The position numbers and the translations under genes are program-made. From NCBI GenBank assembly GCA_903842235.1, contig CAIMLG010000039.1, positions 1-35,490 on the forward strand: a stretch of DNA of 35,490 nucleotides, read 5' to 3'. The stretch is from an uncultured Verrucomicrobia subdivision 3 bacterium (GTDB lineage Bacteria; Verrucomicrobiota; Verrucomicrobiia; Limisphaerales; UBA11358). Of the stretch, positions 28,398-35,490 are shown piece by piece. Under the pieces are notes generated by a model. It did not search any database. It saw only the letters and a list, made by a program, of their open reading frames with translations, and was not told the DNA's origin. The stretch's first letter is position 1; every line of letters begins with the position of its first letter.

Positions 28398-28913
28398 ATG
28401 GCGCACCTGCACGAAAAAATTGATTTCACCGTGGCGATTTTTGTCGTTCACGACGGCAAGCTTCTGCTCATCCACCATCGCAAGCTCGACAAGTGGCTGC
28501 CGCTCGGAGGGCACATCGAGCTGGACGAAGACCCGGAGCAGGCCGCCCTCCGCGAGGCCAAGGAGGAGAGCGGCCTTGATGTGGAATTGCTCGGCGAACG
28601 GCCGCCCACCACGTCGCCCGGCACCCGCGCGCTGATTGCGCCGCGCTTTCTGGACATCCACCGCATCAGCGATACCCACGAGCACATCGGCATGATCTAC
28701 TGGGCGCGGCCGCTCCTGGCGGAGGGCCACCGGACAGCGCCGCGCGATGTCCCTACCAATCCCATTTTGGCCACCGCCGAGCATCACGACATCCGCTGGT
28801 GCAGCGCGGCGGATCTGGAGCTGTTGACCCCACCGATGACCGACGCGGTGAAATGGTATTGCCGCCAAGCGATCGACGAAGTCTCTAGTCCCAAGTCCAA
28901 GGTCCAACGTTGA
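28398..28913 (+). CDS. NUDIX hydrolase
   Basis: This 171-residue cytoplasmic NUDIX-fold pyrophosphohydrolase has a complete Nudix box. G38, E44 and the R52-E53 block with E56-E57 and G59 fit GX5EX7REUXEEXGU (GGHIELDEDPEQAALREAKE and on). It is preceded by the usual strand KLLLIHHRKLDKWLPLGG. The substrate cannot be read from the sequence. ATG 28398 follows copy 1 of the leader repeat. The final residues SSPKSKVQR are encoded by an arm of an intergenic 12-bp inverted repeat, so the C-terminus was probably extended by repeat DNA. Confidence 0.92.
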   Translation: MAHLHEKIDFTVAIFVVHDGKLLLIHHRKLDKWLPLGGHIELDEDPEQAALREAKEESGLDVELLGERPPTTSPGTRALIAPRFLDIHRISDTHEHIGMIYWARPLLAEGHRTAPRDVPTNPILATAEHHDIRWCSAADLELLTPPMTDAVKWYCRQAIDEVSSPKSKVQR

Positions 28914-28964
28914 TGGCCACCGTAATGAAATGACTTTGGAGTTTAGCCTTCAGACCTTGGACTT
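28893..28964. repeat. 12-bp inverted repeat overlapping the NUDIX C-terminus
   Basis: AAGTCCAAGGTC (28893-28904) and GACCTTGGACTT (28953-28964) are perfect complements 48 nt apart, with a related GACTTTGGAGTTT half between them. The left arm is inside the NUDIX coding sequence; the right arm ends 3 nt before the MFS start codon. It may form a weak terminator or hairpin, or be a dispersed palindromic repeat. Confidence 0.75.
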
Positions 28965-28967
28965 CCT

Positions 28968-30152
28968 ATGACGCATCGCCAGCTGAAGGCCGGGTATTTC
29001 GCGCTCACGGGTTTGAACACCCTTGCGGCGTCGTATTATTTCAACTACCTGTTCTTTTTCCTGCGCGACCATTTCGGCTTTGGCAACCGGGGCAATCTGG
29101 CCGTCACCGCCTTTTCCGGTTTCATTTACATTTTTGCGGCGTGGCAGGGCGGCAAGTTCGCCGCGCGGTTTGGCCGGCGGTTGAGCCTCAAGCTCGGCTT
29201 TGCCAGCTTGGGCGCCGTGATGCTCCTCAGCGGGCTGCTGGCGCACCACGTCGCGGCACTGCTGGTGCTGGTGGGCGTTTATAGCGTGGTGCTGCTGCTC
29301 ACCTGGCCGGCGCTCGAAGCCCTCGTCTGCGAACGCGAAGCCCAGGCCGGCGTGCAGGAAATGGTGGGCATTTATAACTGCACCTGGGCCGGTTCGGCGG
29401 CGCTGGCGTATTTCACCGGCGGCAAACTTTACGATGTGCTCGGGTCGGGGGCAGTCTTCTGGCTGCCGGCGGGCATCTTTTGCGCGCAATGGCTCCTGCT
29501 GCTCTGGCTGGAAAAACGCCACGATGCCGTGCTGGCCGCCACCCCGGAGCCGGAGAAGGAAAATCATCGAGCGCCGGAAAGTTCCGCTCCAGGTCAACGG
29601 GTCAGCCCGCAGGCGTTCCTGAAAATGGCGTGGCTGGCAAATCCGTTTGCCTACATCGCCATCTACACCCTCATCGCCGTCATGCCGGGCATCGCGCAAA
29701 AAATGGCGCTCTCGCCCACGCAGGCTGGCATTTTTTGTTCCCTCTGGTTTTTCGGCCGGTTCGGCGCCTTCGCGGTGCTCTGGCACTGGCGCGGCTGGCA
29801 TTACCGGTTTCGCTGGCTGTTCGGGGCGTTCGTGTTGCTGATCGCCAGCCTTGCCACGATTTTGCTCGCGCAACAGCTCTGGCTGATCATCGTGGCGCAA
29901 TTGTTCTTTGGCGTGGCCACGGGCCTGATTTATTACTCGTCGCTGTTCTATTCCATGGATGTGGGCGAGGCGAGCAGCGAACACGGCGGGCTGCACGAAG
30001 CCTTTATCGGCGCGGGTATTTTTCTCGGCCCGGCCACCGGCGCGATCGCGCTGACGCTCGCGCCGCAATCCGCCAACGCCGCGACCTGGGCGGTGTCCGG
30101 ATTGCTGCTAACCGGGCTCGGCGGGTTGCTCTGGCTGCGGAAACAGACGTAG
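28968..30152 (+). CDS. MFS transporter
   Basis: This is a 394-residue major facilitator superfamily protein with about 12 helices and a central cytoplasmic loop of about 40 residues (EKRHDAVLAATPEPEKEN region). The A-motif-like loop between helices 2 and 3 reads GGKFAARFGRRLSLKLG. The second-half helices include FGVATGLIYYSSLFYSMDVG. The substrate is unknown; the sequence is not close to any named drug or sugar carrier that I can recognise. ATG 28968 follows the right arm of the 12-bp inverted repeat by 3 nt, so no normal ribosome site is present. Confidence 0.85.
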   Translation: MTHRQLKAGYFALTGLNTLAASYYFNYLFFFLRDHFGFGNRGNLAVTAFSGFIYIFAAWQGGKFAARFGRRLSLKLGFASLGAVMLLSGLLAHHVAALLVLVGVYSVVLLLTWPALEALVCEREAQAGVQEMVGIYNCTWAGSAALAYFTGGKLYDVLGSGAVFWLPAGIFCAQWLLLLWLEKRHDAVLAATPEPEKENHRAPESSAPGQRVSPQAFLKMAWLANPFAYIAIYTLIAVMPGIAQKMALSPTQAGIFCSLWFFGRFGAFAVLWHWRGWHYRFRWLFGAFVLLIASLATILLAQQLWLIIVAQLFFGVATGLIYYSSLFYSMDVGEASSEHGGLHEAFIGAGIFLGPATGAIALTLAPQSANAATWAVSGLLLTGLGGLLWLRKQT

Positions 30153-30216
30153 TTATAGAAAAGCCGGGCGGTAAAAAAATATCGTTTATTTGCCGGGCGC
30201 ATTTAGACTTTTTGCC

Positions 30217-31506
30217 ATGAAAGCCGTTCCGCTTCCTCCCGCGTTGTTCACGCTGAACCGCGCGCGTCTGGTCAAAAAGCTGCCGCCGCGCTCGCTCGCC
30301 GCGCTGAATGCCAACGACATCATGCCCACCAACGGCGACGGCACGCTGGGGTTTTGGCAGAACGCGGACTTATTTTACCTCACTGGCATTCATCAGGAGG
30401 AAACGATTTTGCTGCTCGCACCAGACGCCTTTGACCCGAACCAGCGCGAAATCCTCTTTTTGCGCGCGCCGAATGAAAATCTGAAAATCTGGGAAGGTCA
30501 CAAGTTGACGAAGGCGCAGGCCACGGCAATTTCCGGCATCCAGAATATCCGCTGGACCTCGGAATTTCCGGCCGTGTTCCGTTCGCTGATGTGCGAGCTG
30601 GAAAATATTTTTCTCAACGCCAACGAACATCAGCGCACCGATAGCGTGGTGGAATCGCGCGATGCGCGGTTTGTGGCGGACACCCTGAAGAAATTCCCAC
30701 TCCACCGCTACCACCGGCTGGCGCCGGTGATGCATGAGCTGCGCACGGTCAAATCGCCCTTCGAGATTGAGGTCATCCAAGCCGCGTGTGAGCTGACCGG
30801 CAAGGGTCTCGAGCGCGTCTGCCGGTTCGTGAAGCCGGGCGTGAACGAGGCGGAAGTCGAGGCGGAGTTCGCCCATGAATTCATCCGGCACAAGGGCGTG
30901 TTCGCCTACCCGCCCATCATCGCCAGTGGCGCGAACAATAATATTTTGCATTACGACCAGAATGATCAGCCATGCCGGAAGGGCGATTTGCTACTGCTCG
31001 ACGTGGCCGCCAGCCTGGGCAATTTCATGAGCGACCTGACGCGCACGATTCCCGTGAGCGGCAAATTCACCCGGCGGCAGAAGCAGGTTTACAACGCCGT
31101 GCTGCGGGTTTTCCGCGCGCAAATCGCCGCGCTGGTGCCAGGCAAAACGACGAAGGATTTACGCCTCGAATGCGAGGAGCGCACCGCCAAAGAGTGCGTT
31201 GACCTTGGCTTGCTGAAAATGGCCGAGGTCAAGAAACAGAAGCCCGACGCCCCGGCTGTGAGGAAGTTTTTCATGCACGGCGTTTCGCATCCCATCGGGT
31301 TGGATGTGCATGACGTGACCTACAACCATTTCAAAATCCAGCCCGGCTGGGTGCTGTCGGTGGAACCGGCGATCTATCTCCCCGATGAAGGCTTTGGCGT
31401 GCGGCTGGAAAACACTGTCCTCGTCACCGAAAACGGCCCGCGGGATTTGATGGCACAGATTCCGATTGAAGCCGATGCGATTGAAGCCTTGATGAATCGC
31501 CGCTGA
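30217..31506 (+). CDS. Xaa-Pro aminopeptidase (aminopeptidase P, M24B)
   Basis: This cytoplasmic di-metal peptidase of 429 residues releases an N-terminal residue before proline. The N-terminal AMP_N domain is shown by NGDGTLGFWQNADLFYLTGI and a LFLRAPNENLKIWEG block. The catalytic pita-bread domain carries the five metal ligands D262, D273, H358 (HGVSHPIGLDVHD), E383 (VEPAIYL) and E398 (GVRLENTVLV). ATG 30217 is preferred; an upstream in-frame ATG or alternative start at 30190 adds nine residues without family match. It precedes the LURP-one-like gene by 80 nt. Confidence 0.94.
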   Translation: MKAVPLPPALFTLNRARLVKKLPPRSLAALNANDIMPTNGDGTLGFWQNADLFYLTGIHQEETILLLAPDAFDPNQREILFLRAPNENLKIWEGHKLTKAQATAISGIQNIRWTSEFPAVFRSLMCELENIFLNANEHQRTDSVVESRDARFVADTLKKFPLHRYHRLAPVMHELRTVKSPFEIEVIQAACELTGKGLERVCRFVKPGVNEAEVEAEFAHEFIRHKGVFAYPPIIASGANNNILHYDQNDQPCRKGDLLLLDVAASLGNFMSDLTRTIPVSGKFTRRQKQVYNAVLRVFRAQIAALVPGKTTKDLRLECEERTAKECVDLGLLKMAEVKKQKPDAPAVRKFFMHGVSHPIGLDVHDVTYNHFKIQPGWVLSVEPAIYLPDEGFGVRLENTVLVTENGPRDLMAQIPIEADAIEALMNRR

Positions 31507-31544
31507 TTTTTGAACAACGGAGGCGCCAAGGCTTGGAATTCTTT

Positions 31545-31577
31545 TCTTCCTTCGTGTCTTCGCGCCTTTGTGGTTAA
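31545..31577 (+). repeat. C/T-rich leader repeat ending in TTAA, copy 2 (before LURP-one-like gene)
   Basis: TTCTTCCTTCGTGTCTTCGC, then GCCTTTGTGGTTAA. The TAA is in frame with the ATG at 31587 (TAA GCT GTT CCC ATG), which fixes the start of the next gene. Confidence 0.8.
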
Positions 31578-31586
31578 GCTGTTCCC

Positions 31587-32078
31587 ATGCGCTATCTGAT
31601 GAAGCAAAAGGTGTTTTGTTTTGGTGACGATTTCGCCATTAAAAACGAGGCGGGCGAGGACGTTTACCTCGTGGACGGCAAGGCGTTCAGCTTTGGCAAG
31701 AAGCTTTCCTTTCAGGATCTGAACGGAAACGAACTCGCCTTCATTCGCCAGAAACTACTTGCGTGGGGGCCGACCTATGAAATCTACCGCGCCGGCGAAC
31801 TTGCGGCGGTGGTCAAGAAGGAGCTGTTCACCTTCTCCCGCTGCCAATTCACCGTGGATGTGCCCGGCCCGGATGACTACGAGGCGCAGGGCAGCTTTAT
31901 GGACATGGAATACACCTTCACATGCGGCGGCGCGACCGTCGCCGAGGTTTCCAAACGCTGGTTTGCCTTCTCCGACACTTACGGCGTGGACATCACGGAT
32001 GGTGCCGATGACGTGCTCATCCTCGCCAGCACCGTGGTGATTGACATGGTCTGCCATGCCGACAACCAACGCCGCTGA
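31587..32078 (+). CDS. LURP-one-related (Tubby-like fold) protein
   Basis: This 163-residue protein fits the LURP-one-related/YxjI family. MRYLMKQKVFCFGDDFAIKN starts a 12-strand barrel fold. Alternating hydrophobic strands follow (DVYLVDGKAFSFGKKLSFQD, VVKKELFTFSRCQFTVDV, and others), ending in a hydrophobic C-terminal helix VLILASTVVIDMVCH that fills the barrel. Bacterial members have no established function; a lipid-binding or membrane-tethering role has been proposed from the fold. The start is fixed by an in-frame TAA four codons upstream. Confidence 0.82.
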   Translation: MRYLMKQKVFCFGDDFAIKNEAGEDVYLVDGKAFSFGKKLSFQDLNGNELAFIRQKLLAWGPTYEIYRAGELAAVVKKELFTFSRCQFTVDVPGPDDYEAQGSFMDMEYTFTCGGATVAEVSKRWFAFSDTYGVDITDGADDVLILASTVVIDMVCHADNQRR

Positions 32079-32167
32079 AAGGATGATCTTCCACCGGCTT
32101 GCCTGGGTGGCCATTCATCACAGCTCACAGCGCTGGCATAACTCCAGATGAATTCCCCGGCAGGCCA

Positions 32168-34207
32168 TTACGGCTGAACACTGACACGGAAGAAAACCGG
32201 CCCAGCCGCGGGCGGCGTCAGATTAATCCCATTCAACGGCGGCGTGGCGGGCAGGTTGGTGGCCACAGGTGAATACGCCGCGGTGAGACTGCCGGTGGCA
32301 GCCAGCACGCTGTAGTGCCGGTTGCTGACGCTGGACCAAGTGATGGCGAGATTGGTGGGGGCCTGCCAGACCAGATTTTCAATTCGGAAGAGGGACGCCG
32401 CATTGGTCGGTTGCGTGCCTGCCAGATATTCGTTCAGATCAGAAATTCCGTCGCCATCCAAATCGCCGGAGCCGTCCCGCGCCAGGGTTCCAAAATTATC
32501 GGCCTCCCAAACATCCGGCAGGCCGTCGCCGTCGAGATCCTCGGGCAGCGTTTGGAAATCCAGCCGCGACCGGTGGGCGGCATCGTGCCAGACCGTGTTG
32601 TGGGCCACCAGCGGCGTGCCGTTGGTGACATACATCGGCCCGCCGTCATTCAGGTTGCGGTCATACATCGGATAATCCGCCGAAGAAATCACCAGCCGCA
32701 GCCGGTGCCCCTGGCGAAACGTGCAGGCGAGATTCTGGATTTGCACGGGAATGGCATAAACCGCGCCCGGTGTCATCAATTGCTCCGTGCGGAGGGAATT
32801 GCGAAAGCGCGCCCGGCGAATGCCCTGCGCCAGGATCAGCGACCGGCCGTCGGGATAAACATCCGTCAGCCGCACGGCAAAATCCGTGTCCGTGCGATCC
32901 GACGCCGCGTAAAGCGTCACCGTTAGATTGGTGGCGTTAAGCCGCAGATCATTTGTCAAAACCGGCGTGGAATAGACCAGCACATCCGTGCGGGTTTCGA
33001 TGTTGGTGGATTCATCCTGCGGCCCTTCCGGCGTGGTGGGGGTAAACGGGGTAAAACGCGCCCCGCCAAACGACGGCGTGGGATCGTTGGGATCATAAGC
33101 AAAGCCATCCGCGCCTTCGTCCGTTCCCGGCGGGGTGGGGGTCAACTGGCCCGCCACCCGGAAATAAAGGGTTTGGGTTGCCCGCGGCATCCCGGCCCAA
33201 GTGGCGGCGCCGTTCCAGTTATGGTTGTCCACCCAGATGTTTTCGCCCAATTGATAAAACTGCACCACCGGCTGGCGGCTCCAGCCGTCGTTGGTCTGGT
33301 CCCGCAGCTGGTAATCCCAGAACTGGATTTCCGTATCAAACAAATTGGTGGCATTGGGAAAATCCAACCCGCCCTGCGTCAGTTCGCCGACGCCCCCATG
33401 CGTCCACGGGCCAAAGATGAACCGGTGCTGGCTTTGCACCGGGGCGGCGCTGTTGGTCTGGATTTCCGCAAAGGACCGCAGCACGGAATCCGGCGAATGA
33501 TCGAACCAGCCGCCCACCACCAGCACCGGCACCGTCAGCTTATCCGGGGTATCGGTCACGGCTTCCACGGTTTTCCAGTAAAGATCATCATCGGGGTGGG
33601 CCAAAATTTGACTGGGATCAAAAAAGCCCAGGCTGGCGATGCTCTCCGTCTCTTCCTTCCGATAGTCGCCGCCGTAGTAGTAATCGTCGTAACGCGTCTG
33701 GAAATGCCGCACCTGCACGTTGCAGCACACCAGATGCGGCGGCTGCTGAAACGCTGTCTGGTATTGGATCTGCCCCAGCGCGGAGGAACCCCAGGTGCCA
33801 ATGCGTCCGTTCGACCACGGCTGCGCGGCAATCCATTCCGTGCAATCGTAGCCGTCCAGCCCGCGATTATAGCCCGGCGCCGCCGCTCCCAACGACCCGT
33901 AAAACCCGCGCCAGTCCACGATGACGTAATTGTAATTCGTATCGGCCGGAAACGACGCGCCGCCCGCATAGCCGGGAATGTTGCTGGTCCGGTAAAGTTT
34001 CCGGTTGTAAGGCGTCTGGATCAGGATGACCGGTTTGGCGGTCAGCGTGGGCGAGGCATACCAGAGATCGGCGGCCAAGCTGTTGGTGTCCCGCATCGGG
34101 ATCGTGATGGATGTATATGTCAGCGCCGTCGCTTGCCCCCGTGCCGCGTTGGCGGCGAAGAGCAGACTGAGCAGACCTCCTGCTAACCTGATGAATATGC
34201 GGCGCAT
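32168..34207 (-). CDS. Secreted CocE/NonD-family hydrolase with calcium-binding repeats
   Basis: This is a 679-residue secreted alpha/beta-hydrolase. A signal peptide (1-24, ending AANAARG) precedes an S15/CocE catalytic domain. GSSALG (140-145) holds the nucleophile Ser142, D236 stands in GGWFDH, and H270 in FGPWTHGG. A jelly-roll domain (about 360-545) follows with LRLVISSADYPMYDRN. Two Asp-rich repeats, DLDGDGLPD (557-565) and DLDGDGISD (582-590), resemble thrombospondin type 3/EF-hand calcium loops. The end is a beta domain of about 80 residues, a common C-terminal module in secreted proteins of this phylum. Likely esters or acylated peptides are cleaved, but the substrate is unknown. ATG 34207 has AAGGAAG as ribosome site; the longer frame upstream is not coding. 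Confidence 0.9.
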   Translation of the reverse strand: MRRIFIRLAGGLLSLLFAANAARGQATALTYTSITIPMRDTNSLAADLWYASPTLTAKPVILIQTPYNRKLYRTSNIPGYAGGASFPADTNYNYVIVDWRGFYGSLGAAAPGYNRGLDGYDCTEWIAAQPWSNGRIGTWGSSALGQIQYQTAFQQPPHLVCCNVQVRHFQTRYDDYYYGGDYRKEETESIASLGFFDPSQILAHPDDDLYWKTVEAVTDTPDKLTVPVLVVGGWFDHSPDSVLRSFAEIQTNSAAPVQSQHRFIFGPWTHGGVGELTQGGLDFPNATNLFDTEIQFWDYQLRDQTNDGWSRQPVVQFYQLGENIWVDNHNWNGAATWAGMPRATQTLYFRVAGQLTPTPPGTDEGADGFAYDPNDPTPSFGGARFTPFTPTTPEGPQDESTNIETRTDVLVYSTPVLTNDLRLNATNLTVTLYAASDRTDTDFAVRLTDVYPDGRSLILAQGIRRARFRNSLRTEQLMTPGAVYAIPVQIQNLACTFRQGHRLRLVISSADYPMYDRNLNDGGPMYVTNGTPLVAHNTVWHDAAHRSRLDFQTLPEDLDGDGLPDVWEADNFGTLARDGSGDLDGDGISDLNEYLAGTQPTNAASLFRIENLVWQAPTNLAITWSSVSNRHYSVLAATGSLTAAYSPVATNLPATPPLNGINLTPPAAGPVFFRVSVQP

Positions 34208-34445
34208 GGCTTCCTTGTGAATCAGCTTACCTGAATCGGCCCACCGGACAACCCGCTTACCAGACGCAATCCCCCGGCCTTTTGTTACCGGTCGGTCCCG
34301 ATTGGTATGGATGAGCCACAGCCAGGCCGGCCCTGCATTGGGGAGGCGGCATTTGCATTCCGGCGGGGCGACCATCCCCGTCGGGCCGAAAACCGAAGGT
34401 TGATTTATTCTTGCCCAAGAGCGGGTGCCCGGTAGCGTGGAGTCC

Positions 34446-34787
34446 ATGAACCTATCCGATTTGATCTTCACCGGCTTCAACCGGCGCGTGGCCGCCCTCG
34501 ACAAGCGAACCGGCGAAATCGTGTGGCAGCAAAAACTCCCCAAAGGCCAGCAGTATGTCACGCTCCTGCTGGAGGGTGGGGTGCTGATTGTTGCCGTGGA
34601 CGGCTACATGTATGGCCTCGATGCGCTCACTGGCGATCAGCGCTGGTTCAACGAAATGGCTGGCTTTGGCACGGGCGTTACCTCGCTGGCCTCTGTAAAC
34701 GGCTCGGCGCAGAATCCCGCCGCCGCCGCCGCGGCCAAGGCGGCCGCCCATTCATCCGATTCCGCCCCCCCGGGACACTCAGGTTAG
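34446..34787 (+). CDS. Small PQQ-like beta-propeller repeat protein
   Basis: The protein has 113 residues and no signal peptide. It contains two PQQ-repeat-like motifs, VAALDKRTGEIVWQQKL (about 17-33) and MYGLDALTGDQRWF (about 58-71), with a hydrophobic strand pair between. A full propeller needs six to eight blades, so this protein would have to oligomerise or act as a partial domain. The last 30 residues are Ala/Ser/Pro-rich and probably disordered. ATG 34446 follows GTGGAG at 34437-34442. No family beyond the repeat is recognised. Confidence 0.65.
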   Translation: MNLSDLIFTGFNRRVAALDKRTGEIVWQQKLPKGQQYVTLLLEGGVLIVAVDGYMYGLDALTGDQRWFNEMAGFGTGVTSLASVNGSAQNPAAAAAAKAAAHSSDSAPPGHSG

Positions 34788-34851
34788 TCCTGTGGCGGCA
34801 TCCTTAACCACCCAGCGGCAAGGTCGCATTTTTTCCCCGCTGGTTCTGCGG

Positions 34852-34887
34852 CTTTTCCGCTTCGTTTCTTTGTTCCTTTGTTGTTAA
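34852..34887 (+). repeat. C/T-rich leader repeat ending in TTAA, copy 3 (before thrS)
   Basis: CTTTTCCGCTTCGTTTC, then TTTGTTCCTTTGTTGTTAA. The TAA is in frame with thrS (TAA ATT CTT CCC ATG), the same four-codon spacing as copy 2. Confidence 0.8.
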
Positions 34888-34896
34888 ATTCTTCCC

Positions 34897-35490
34897 ATGT
34901 CTGCTGAACAACAACCGACGCCCGACGCGCCGAATCCCGAACGCAAAACTTTGGACGACCGCGCCAAGATGACCGAGCTGGAGCGCATCCGCCACTCCTG
35001 CGCCCACGTCATGGCCACGGCTATTCTGCGTCTTTGGCCGGATGCCCAGTTCGCTTATGGGCCGCCCGTCGAGACGGGTTTTTACTACGACCTCGAATGC
35101 TCGCACCGCATTTCGCCCGAGGATTTTGATAAGATCGAGGCGGAGATGAAGAAGGAGATCAAGGCCAATAATCCCTTCGAACGCATCGTCGTCACACGCG
35201 ACCAGGCCATCGCGGAAGCACAGACCGGCCGGCTCGGCGGCTTGGGTGAACGGCCGGGCAACGCCTCGAAGTTCAAGCTGGATTTGCTCAAGCAGATTCC
35301 CGAAGGCGAACCGATTTCCTATTTCAAGAACGGCGATTTCATTGACCTGTGCGCCGGGCCGCACGTGATGCGCACCGGCAACATTGGCGCATTCAAGCTC
35401 ACCAGCGTGGCCGCCGCGTATTACAAGGGCGACGAAAAAGGCCCGCAGCTCCAGCGCATCTATGGCACGGCGTTCAAGAACAAGACCACG
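34897..35490 (+). CDS. thrS: Threonyl-tRNA synthetase, N-terminal part (runs off the window)
   Basis: The first 198 codons are present and the frame is open to the edge. The N2 editing domain is clear. IRHSCAHVMATAILRLWPDA has the HxxxH pair, then AYGPPVETGFYYDLE, GGLGERPGN, and DLCAGPHV with the Cys and His of the CxxxH zinc/editing motif. LQRIYGTAF marks the start of the catalytic core. The usual N-terminal TGS (N1) domain of about 60 residues is absent. ATG 34897 is the only possible start because an in-frame TAA stands four codons upstream. The first 25 residues are a charged linker only. Confidence 0.95.
   Translation, partial: MSAEQQPTPDAPNPERKTLDDRAKMTELERIRHSCAHVMATAILRLWPDAQFAYGPPVETGFYYDLECSHRISPEDFDKIEAEMKKEIKANNPFERIVVTRDQAIAEAQTGRLGGLGERPGNASKFKLDLLKQIPEGEPISYFKNGDFIDLCAGPHVMRTGNIGAFKLTSVAAAYYKGDEKGPQLQRIYGTAFKNKTT

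Noticed and set aside
34208-34561. Extension of the CocE gene to an upstream start
   Set aside because: The added 118 residues have no family match and would bury the signal peptide; ATG 34207 has an AAGGAAG ribosome site.

Overview
The window is GC-rich bacterial chromosome and probably comes from a Verrucomicrobiota-type organism (Pedosphaera/Limisphaerales-like). That placement is inferred from gene content. The clues are a secreted CocE hydrolase with DLDGDG calcium repeats, a clpS-DUF2017 pair, an MlaEFD/MMPL lipid cluster, an ECF sigma factor with an Ala/Pro-rich membrane partner, and many short extragenic repeats. No rRNA, phage, transposase or CRISPR array is visible.

Layout. 1-3048: a repeat-rich leader, then a YfhO-like membrane protein. 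3445-3520: tRNA-Lys(UUU), minus strand. 3761-5933: a YgjP-type metalloprotease gene converges on a minus-strand N-degron operon (clpS, DUF2017, aat). Here clpS carries an in-frame amber codon exactly where other ClpS proteins have Gln. 6015-11126: hrpA, with a palindromic repeat inserted in frame, and metF. 11175-18371 (minus strand): mlaD, mlaF, mlaE, an unrecognised protein built from WPxF-type repeats, an HpnN-like MMPL/RND exporter and YbjQ. Together these look like an envelope lipid-trafficking cluster. 18458-20396: ECF sigma factor and a membrane partner.

20640-27317 is the most interesting region: an apparent nitrogen-oxide/hydroxylamine response island. A Crp/Fnr regulator of the Dnr/NnrR kind (recognition motif ExxSR, no FNR cysteine set) is followed by two near-identical perfect TTGAC-N4-GTCAA sites. 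The first precedes cupin, DUF2249 and YwiC-like genes. The second precedes a class I hybrid cluster protein with all eight hybrid-cluster ligands, an octaheme HAO-family cytochrome c, an unknown polytopic membrane protein and a DGC-domain protein. A detached copy of the Hcp C-terminus and a strong terminator end the island. Directly after it lie twelve gapless 21-nt degenerate tandem units (27320-27571).

27629-35490: MarC, a NUDIX hydrolase, an MFS transporter, aminopeptidase P, a LURP-one-like protein, a secreted CocE/NonD hydrolase, a two-motif PQQ-like mini-protein and the start of thrS, which lacks the N-terminal TGS domain. Three genes here share a repeated C/T-rich leader ending in TTAA just before the ATG.

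All calls come from reading the sequence and translated motifs; no database search was possible.
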